From the NCBI GenBank assembly GCA_002917075.1, contig NTMA01000005.1:186001-250000 (forward strand): a stretch of 64,000 bases of DNA, in the 5' to 3' direction. Position 1 is the stretch's first letter. The number at the start of each line of letters is the position of its first letter. This stretch comes from Hawksworthiomyces lignivorus. Taxonomy: Eukaryota > Ascomycota > Sordariomycetes > Ophiostomatales > Ophiostomataceae. Below, in pieces: positions 57,981 to 64,000 of this stretch. Made by a program: the position numbers and the translations under genes. The notes beneath the pieces were generated by a model. That model ran no database searches. It saw only the letters and a program-made list of their open reading frames with translations, and was not told where the DNA came from.

Positions 57981-59370
57981 CTAGAGACCCTTCGCTTTCG
58001 CAGCTGGAACTTCGTCGTTTATTTTTAAAATATCGGGTAGAGGTCCCGCTGCAGCGATTCCTGTAGGATTTACTGCAGGATGGCTCTTAGTGTAGTGATT
58101 CTTGATATGGAGGAAATTAGTAGTATCTTTGAATGCCGGCACATTCCAATAGAGATTGCGGAGCCACCTATGCAAGTACGGGTAACCAGAGCGAATATCT
58201 CGTATGTTGCATTTGAAATGGTATGTGTAAACAGGCTATTGAATTGTGAAGAAGTACGAATAAGCGCTCTGTGGCGAATATTAGGGAGTGGGAGCGTAAT
58301 ATGCAATTTACTTACATCGAAACGCACAATTGTCACAAACCTAGAGCACAGTTAGTTTGCAGCTTAAGACAATATGATATCGGTTTAGCTAATTTACTAC
58401 AGGAAGCTCACTTACAGTCTAATATCGACTTCCGTGATATTCGCGCCAAACCAGTAAGGCCCTTCGTTAGAAGCCAGGTGCTCTTCTGCTCTATCAAGAG
58501 CGTCAAACAACGCAGTAACACTGCGGTTATAGGCCTCTTGCGTACCGGCCACGCCGCATTTGTACACACCGTTATTTATGTCATCGTACATCCATTCATG
58601 CGCCTCGTCGATCTGATTCTGAAGAGCTGAAGGGTATAGCGACACTTTGCGGTAACTTTCGCCGACAAGATCATCAAACTATGGAGTATAAGATAATGAG
58701 CACCTGAAAGCTCGAGCTTTCCGTTTAATGATAGGGATGAATAAAACTGACCTCGGTTCCAAACATTCGAAGGATTTCGCTGCTTTCGTTGTTCACAATG
58801 ACCTTTTTGACTTTGTCGTACAATACCGGCACAGAGAATCGTGCCGCATAGTTAGGGTCGGTTTCGAAGTAGACTTGTCTCAGATGAGTGAAGTCTTTGT
58901 GCAAAGGATCCGGGATTACATTTTCTCCAGGAGCGTCTGTATCGGCCTCTGTTGCAAAGCGCCAGCCTAGTAGTAGAGATTTAGTTGACTAAGAGCTAGA
59001 TCCTCTTCCAGATAATAGATCGTGGCGGTGTGGAACATCAAATTGAACATATTTAGCACTCACCTCGGTCCATATCGAGGTGCCAATGCACGCAGGAGAA
59101 TGATACGACATCTTCCAAGCCTTTTAACTTCCTAGCTATCAAGATTCGGTGGGCCTGTGTTTTCTTAGCTAAATTGCGAATACAAAACGTTGATGTTAAA
59201 GGGGAGGAGAAGAAGCTTACCCAGGGACAAGCAAAGCTCACATAGAGATGATACCTGCCGTTTTCTGCAGGAAACTGTGAGCCTTTGTCCTTGGATACCC
59301 ACTTTCGGAGGACGGTATCTGGACGGTTGAAATTCCCAGAAGCATCTCTAAAGCGGTTCCAATTTGACAT
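57981..59370 (-). CDS. Glutathione transferase, ECM4/GTO (glutathionyl-hydroquinone reductase) type
   Basis: Six exons (59370-59221, 59154-59064, 58966-58752, 58678-58416, 58340-58316, 58235-57981) join to 332 residues; exon 5 is only 25 nt. The joined catalytic loop FACPWAHRILIARKLKGLE holds the conserved Cys-Pro-Trp of xi/omega-class enzymes. Other signatures: DPLHKDFTHLRQVYFETDPNY, SVPVLYDKVKKVIVNNESSEI, EGPYWFGANITEVDIRLF, and the C-terminal RWLRNLYWNVPAFKDTTNF and HIKNHYTKSHPAVNPTGI. It reduces glutathionyl-quinones or mixed disulfides, a stress-defence role. The protein has no PTS1. The LINE begins within 180 bp of its start. Confidence 0.88.
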
Positions 59371-59551
59371 TTTTGCTTTCGATATGTATGCTAGTCGCTA
59401 GCCGTAAGTTGCTAGTTATATGCGATAAGGAGAGAGTCAACGGCTGTCATATCACACATGACTACAGGCCCTACATAAAACTGCTTTCTGAATACCCTTA
59501 TCGCCACCTCCTTTGTTATTGCTATTCTATTGCACACACCTCTCTCCTCCC

Positions 59552-61081
59552 ATGGCTGCTGCCGGGACTAGGGCCGCCAGCGCCCTAGCGGCCCGCGCGG
59601 CCCCTACCGCCACCCCCTCCTCTCCTCTTCCCGCCTTCTCCTCGCCGAACCCATTCGGCCCTCTAAGCCCTGGCGACCACGGCGACCTCCCCGACGCCGA
59701 CGCGGCCGGCACCACGCCCGCCCGGCAGACTGCCGACTGCATTACCGTCCGTCCCTTCTCACCAGCAGAGGCTCCGCAGCACCCTCCCTCCTCCCTTGCA
59801 AAAGCCCTCAGCAGTCCCCCAACAGCCGCAGGCCCTCAAGGGAAGAAGCGACGATACCTCGACCTCACGCTCTCCCCTCCACCGCCCACACCACCCACTC
59901 TGACCACCTTGCCGCCCTCCTCAGTCGTCAGACGGCCCAGAGGGTTGGCCACCAGCCGTCACGCCCCCACCCTCTTCGCCGAAGGCGTGCCGCAGGCCGT
60001 AGCCGAGATTTGTCAAATCCCGGCGGACCAGCGGGAGGCCCTCTCCGCTATCATACAAACGATCCCACAGAAAGACCTCCACCTCGCCCACCTTATAGAC
60101 GGAGCCCTCCAGTACATATGGTACACGATCACTTCGTTGAAGCTTACCAACCTTATCCTCACCACCACCGTCAACACCCCCTCCCTCGCCTCGAAGCCTA
60201 CAAACACTCCCCTTATAGTCTCCCCTTCAACAACCACCTTCTCGTCTAAACCCACCTACGCTTTCACCTTACGCACTAGCCCACCACAACAAAAACAAAC
60301 CTCACCAGGCAACGGGACCACTAAAGGCCCCACAACCACTACTACAAGGCTGCCCAGGAGACCAGAAATCATACTGAAAACTAGCGGTATGACTAATCCC
60401 CCTACCAGCCAACAGATTATTCAGGCCGCCAACGAGGCTGCCAACCGCACCAAGCAGCCCAAGGCCTTCGCCGTACGGGCGCTGCCCAGCGGAGACACCG
60501 CAGTGTTATTCGAGCCTTGTACGACCCGCTGGTTCGCCACGGACTCCTCCTGGACTGACGCCCTCGGCGTACGGGCAGCCGTCTCCGGGCCGAAAGTGGT
60601 GATCCGACGAATCCCCGTGACCCTCCTACAAGCCCCAGACCTCCCCAGCCGCCTCGTCAGCCCTGTGAAAGTGCTAGACGTCCGCCCAATGATTAGCCAA
60701 CTCCCCGTAACACCACAATTCGGCTGCCTCAAGCTCACAGTAGCCACCAAGGCAGACGCTGACAGACTCCTCCGCGAAGGCCTCACTCTCGACTACAACT
60801 ACTACAACGCCCAAGCTTACCGCGAAGACCACCGACCTTCACTGTGCCGTCGCTGTCAAACATGGGGCCATACAGCCTATACGTGCCACCGTAACACCAA
60901 ATGCGGGCACTGTGGCCGAGGCCACTACTCCACGGACTGCACCACCCCCCCGGAAGACCGGCAGTGTCCCAACTGCGCCGGTGGCCACCCCGCGTTCAGC
61001 CGCGACTGCCCTGTCGCTATAGAGGCTGCCAAGGCCTCCTCACACCAGCCCTCACAACCCCCTTACAGCCCTCTCCTATGA
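59552..61081 (+). CDS. LINE ORF1 (gag-like, CCHC zinc knuckles)
   Basis: 509 residues from the ATG at 59552 (MAAAGTRAAS). The N-terminal half is Pro/Ser/Thr-rich with a basic patch (GKKRRYL) and later a long Thr-rich stretch. A folded region follows (QQIIQAANEAANRTKQPKAF through GCLKLTVATKADADRLLREG), RRM-like in style and typical of LINE ORF1. Three zinc knuckles end the protein: CRRCQTWGHTAYTC, CGHCGRGHYSTDC and CPNCAGGHPAFSRDC. It is expected to coat the element RNA. Its TGA overlaps the ORF2 ATG (ATGA). Confidence 0.85.
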   Translation: MAAAGTRAASALAARAAPTATPSSPLPAFSSPNPFGPLSPGDHGDLPDADAAGTTPARQTADCITVRPFSPAEAPQHPPSSLAKALSSPPTAAGPQGKKRRYLDLTLSPPPPTPPTLTTLPPSSVVRRPRGLATSRHAPTLFAEGVPQAVAEICQIPADQREALSAIIQTIPQKDLHLAHLIDGALQYIWYTITSLKLTNLILTTTVNTPSLASKPTNTPLIVSPSTTTFSSKPTYAFTLRTSPPQQKQTSPGNGTTKGPTTTTTRLPRRPEIILKTSGMTNPPTSQQIIQAANEAANRTKQPKAFAVRALPSGDTAVLFEPCTTRWFATDSSWTDALGVRAAVSGPKVVIRRIPVTLLQAPDLPSRLVSPVKVLDVRPMISQLPVTPQFGCLKLTVATKADADRLLREGLTLDYNYYNAQAYREDHRPSLCRRCQTWGHTAYTCHRNTKCGHCGRGHYSTDCTTPPEDRQCPNCAGGHPAFSRDCPVAIEAAKASSHQPSQPPYSPLL

Positions 61082-64000
61082 AAGTGGTCACGTGGAATGC
61101 CCACAAGAAGGCTATGAATACCAAAGAGGCATTGGCCTGGGGATACAGGGCTAACATCGACGTGATTGTGATCCAAGAACCAGCTGACCACACCGCCGCA
61201 GACGTCCCCGGCAGCGCTAGTGACCCCTACCACAAGCTGTGGGCAGGCACAGGCCGTCTGGCAGCCTATATCTCTAAAGTCCTGCCAGCCTCGCAGTGGG
61301 AGTATACCGTTCACCACGATGTCGTACATATCACTATACACGGGCCACAAACCCTCCACATCTACGGCCTCTATAGCCCGGGACCACGTCACGGCGAGGC
61401 CTGGACCTCTCCCCTCACCACCTCCCTCTTCGCCCGTCGCCCACCACAACACCACCACGTTCTTCTACTGGGCGACCTTAACCTTCACCACCCACTATGG
61501 GATAAACACAACAGGACCTCCGACCACGTAGAGGCCCTACAAAACCTCACGGCCCGTTGGGACCTCACCCTCCTCACCCCCTACGGGACAGAGACGTGGA
61601 TCCCTACGGGCCAACGGGCTGAAACGGACCGCCCATCCACTATTGACCACATCTGGGCTTCACCTAGCCTAGAGGCTATATACCGCACCTATGATTGGCC
61701 AGGCTCAGACCACATAGCCCAAGGCTGCTCCCTCGCCTTAGACGCCCCTCCGGCACCAGCCCGGGGCTTTAGCTGGGCCCGTATGAACACGGAGATAGTC
61801 TATAGCCTTAGCCGCCAGCTATTCGCCACACCACCACCAACGGCCCACACCACGGCAGACCTCGAATACTATATCCAACAAGTTATCACCAAACTAGACG
61901 GCATAGTCCGTGCCTCCACCCCCGTCAAAGGCACTGCCTCAACGCACTACCGCTACGGCTGGGACCACCGCACCGAACTAGCCACAAATAACCTCCGCAG
62001 GGTAGAGAGACGAGTGCGAGACGGGGACCACTCTGAGCCAGCCTTACAGGCCGTACAGGAGGCCCGCAAGGCCCAACGGCGTGCTCTCCGGCAGGCCAGC
62101 ACAGAGCGTTGGCGAGGCCTTCTGGGCTCTATTTTTACTCAGCCTAAAAGGCTGTGGCAGATAGAAAAATGGGCAAGGCTCCGCAGTCACGTACCCACCG
62201 CACCACCAAAACTCCCACCTCTACGGGGGCCCACCGGGACCCTCACCACCTCTCACGAAGAGAAGGCGGCCCTCCTAGCGGCCCGCTTCTTCCCGACCCC
62301 CGTTGCCGAGCCCCCACCGGTCGTACGACGGTCTGAGCCACAGATCTTCGTCAGCCAAATTGTTACGGCAGACGACCTAGCCACTGCTATACACAGTACA
62401 TCCTCATACAGGGCTGCAGGGCACGACAACCTCTCCAACGCCCTGCTACGGGCTTGCGGCCCTCCTCTCTACACCACATTAGCCCACCTGGCTACGGACA
62501 GCCTTCGGCTAGGCCATTGGCCGTCTCATTTCAAGCACTCCCGCACTATCGTTATCCCGAAACCCGGCAAAACCCCGTCTGACCGTCAGGAGGCCAAAGC
62601 CTGGCGGCCTATAGCCCTGTTGAGTGCTGTGGGCAAGGCTATAGAGAAGGTCGTGGCCCGTCGTCTCACAGACACCGCCGAAGACAACCACCTTCTCCCG
62701 GAAGGCCAAATGGGCAACCGTCGGCAGCGGTCCACGGAGCTCGCCGCCCGCCTAGTCACCGACAACGTACACCGGGCCTGGGTGGCTGGCAGCGCCTCCT
62801 CCTTACTACAGCTAGATATCCAAGGCGCGTTCGATAACGTAGACCACCGCTGGCTCACCCATACACTAGCCTCCCTCGGCCTGCCTGACTGGCTAGTTCA
62901 GTGGGTCCACCACTACCTCTCTCACCGCACCACAGAGCTAGCCTTCGACGACCGGACCGCCCCCGCCAGACCGGTACGGGCCGGCATCCCTCAGGGCTCA
63001 CCGCTATCTCCTATCCTCTTCATCCTCTTCACCAGCCCCCTATACCAAGCCCTTCAACCTATTCAAAACACCGTCACCGTAGGCTTCTCCGACGACACCA
63101 ATATCCTTGCCACAGGCACTAACCACACGTGGTGCTGCCACCGTCTTCTTTCAGCCTGGGAGGCAGCCCTCCGGTGGGCCCGGCCCAGAGGGGTCGTATT
63201 CGCCCCGGCGAAGTGCGAGCTCCTCCACTTTAGTAGAGCCCACGAGGCCCCCGACGTAGCCTTACGGCTAGACGAACACACGGTCCTCCGACCACTTGAA
63301 CAGACTCGGTTTTTAGGCATTTGGCTGGACCGTAAGCTGAATTTCAGCGCCCACACCTCTGCAGTGGCCGCCAGACTTAAGACTCAAAGCCTTGCTCTGA
63401 CCAAGCTCACCGGCAAGACCTGGGGCTGCCCCCTGCCGTGGGCCCGTACCATACTTACCGCCGTGATACGGAGCACTATAGCGTACGGTGCCGCGGTCTA
63501 CCATACCTCTACCCCCCCTCAAGGCCACCCCAGAGGCCCTGTCAAGGCTTTACGTCCTCTTTATCTCCCTCTCCTTCGTACGGCCCTCGGGGCCTACCGG
63601 ACTACCCCGGAACGCTTGCTGTATACAGAGGCCGCACTGCCTCCGCTAGACCTGTATCTAAACCAAAGACAAGCCGCCTTCTTAAACCGAGAGGACTATA
63701 GGGCCAAATCACGGACCTTCGGCCAGCACGTCTACCGCAAACATCGAGGAGGCGGTCCCCCCCCTCTCCCACCAGACCCCTTTTTAAAACACGACCTCAT
63801 CCTAGGCCCCTGGGACGAGGCTCGCACCCTGACTATCTGGCAGAGGCGCTGGCAAGGCTCTGATGGGGATCTACGGCAGCCTGCCTGCCTCGACCCGCGA
63901 TGGGCCCCCAAGACAACCCTACAGGCCCACAACCACCTCACCAAAGCCGAAAGCAGCATCCTCACACAGTTTCGTACAGGGCATATAGGCCTCGCAGCCT
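61078..64000 (+). CDS. LINE ORF2: apurinic endonuclease plus reverse transcriptase (runs off window)
   Basis: Open for 974 codons from ATG 61078 to the window end with no stop. The N-terminal endonuclease (EEP fold) shows WNAHK, IQEP, LLGDLNLHHPLWD, STIDHIWAS and SDHIAQG, i.e. all catalytic positions. The reverse transcriptase shows LLQLDIQGAFDNVDHRW, AGIPQGSPLSPILFILF and VGFSDDTNILA; the usual YADD/YVDD is FSDD here. Downstream TPERLLYTEAALPPLDLYL and SSILTQFRTGHIGLAA belong to the C-terminal part. No RNase H motif is seen between RT and this part. It makes and inserts DNA copies by target-primed reverse transcription. Confidence 0.88.
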   Translation, partial: MKVVTWNAHKKAMNTKEALAWGYRANIDVIVIQEPADHTAADVPGSASDPYHKLWAGTGRLAAYISKVLPASQWEYTVHHDVVHITIHGPQTLHIYGLYSPGPRHGEAWTSPLTTSLFARRPPQHHHVLLLGDLNLHHPLWDKHNRTSDHVEALQNLTARWDLTLLTPYGTETWIPTGQRAETDRPSTIDHIWASPSLEAIYRTYDWPGSDHIAQGCSLALDAPPAPARGFSWARMNTEIVYSLSRQLFATPPPTAHTTADLEYYIQQVITKLDGIVRASTPVKGTASTHYRYGWDHRTELATNNLRRVERRVRDGDHSEPALQAVQEARKAQRRALRQASTERWRGLLGSIFTQPKRLWQIEKWARLRSHVPTAPPKLPPLRGPTGTLTTSHEEKAALLAARFFPTPVAEPPPVVRRSEPQIFVSQIVTADDLATAIHSTSSYRAAGHDNLSNALLRACGPPLYTTLAHLATDSLRLGHWPSHFKHSRTIVIPKPGKTPSDRQEAKAWRPIALLSAVGKAIEKVVARRLTDTAEDNHLLPEGQMGNRRQRSTELAARLVTDNVHRAWVAGSASSLLQLDIQGAFDNVDHRWLTHTLASLGLPDWLVQWVHHYLSHRTTELAFDDRTAPARPVRAGIPQGSPLSPILFILFTSPLYQALQPIQNTVTVGFSDDTNILATGTNHTWCCHRLLSAWEAALRWARPRGVVFAPAKCELLHFSRAHEAPDVALRLDEHTVLRPLEQTRFLGIWLDRKLNFSAHTSAVAARLKTQSLALTKLTGKTWGCPLPWARTILTAVIRSTIAYGAAVYHTSTPPQGHPRGPVKALRPLYLPLLRTALGAYRTTPERLLYTEAALPPLDLYLNQRQAAFLNREDYRAKSRTFGQHVYRKHRGGGPPPLPPDPFLKHDLILGPWDEARTLTIWQRRWQGSDGDLRQPACLDPRWAPKTTLQAHNHLTKAESSILTQFRTGHIGLAA

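Larger units (their letters stand above)
59371..64000 (+). mobile_element. Tad-like LINE (non-LTR retrotransposon), intact, continues past window
   Basis: Two long overlapping frames in the order gag-like then endonuclease-RT, as in Tad1-clade LINEs. ORF1 (59552-61081) and ORF2 (61078 to the edge) have no stop or frameshift. The 5' limit is not defined; I set it at the start of the gap after the glutathione transferase gene. The 3' end, poly-A tail and target-site duplication are outside the window. The plus strand is rich in C and A and poor in G compared with neighbouring host genes, a codon-use difference typical of mobile elements. Absence of TpA-type decay suggests recent insertion or escape from RIP. 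Confidence 0.85.

Overview
This window is nuclear DNA of a filamentous ascomycete (Pezizomycotina; Sordariomycetes, perhaps Hypocreales, is my best guess from gene style, not proven). The evidence is short 48-100 nt GT-AG introns, strongly GC-rich third codon positions in conserved genes, AT-rich intergenic DNA with C-to-T type stop codons (compatible with repeat-induced point mutation, RIP), Zn2Cys6 regulators, F-box and HET family genes, and a Tad-like LINE. All exon joins below were made by eye from splice signals and reading frame; lengths given are for the joined reading frames.

Layout. 1-126 is the tail of an unidentified gene. 2.7-4.1 kb is an HNH-endonuclease-type gene, followed at 4.6-6.5 kb by decayed pieces of a HEAT-repeat NLR-like protein and a HET-domain protein, i.e. 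a small non-self-recognition graveyard. 7.2-19.6 kb is a metabolic block: an alpha/beta hydrolase and a six-bladed propeller (SMP-30-like) protein transcribed divergently, a Zn2Cys6 regulator, a damaged short-chain dehydrogenase (SDR), an apparently intact SDR, and a second Zn2Cys6 regulator. No backbone synthase is present, so it looks like a small catabolic or degenerate secondary-metabolism locus. 20.2-21.8 kb is an F-box pseudogene.

22.4-27.5 kb carries cytoplasmic tryptophanyl-tRNA synthetase, a GH5-type beta-mannanase and an F-box protein. 27.5-30.3 kb is AT-rich and contains a 546-bp inverted-repeat element and a piggyBac-like transposase remnant. 30.3-31.7 kb is another intact F-box gene. 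32.8-53.2 kb is a conserved housekeeping block: DBP4 RNA helicase, a SUN-domain nuclear envelope protein, UDP-glucose 4-epimerase, D-amino-acid oxidase, ALG3 mannosyltransferase, an EIF1AD-like protein, a BSC6-like MFS transporter and a HAD phosphatase.

53.9-59.4 kb holds a siderophore-type MFS transporter (four coding exons, one only 15 nt) divergent from an O-methyltransferase, with a site matching the SreA-type iron-regulator consensus in the shared promoter, and then an ECM4-type glutathione transferase. From about 59.4 kb to the window end lies a LINE whose ORF1 is complete and whose ORF2 stays open to base 64000. I found no clearly new biological system. The best leads are the intact LINE without an RNase H domain, the inverted-repeat element, the dispersed repeat pair, the paired promoter motif at 8.8 kb and the decayed recognition genes.
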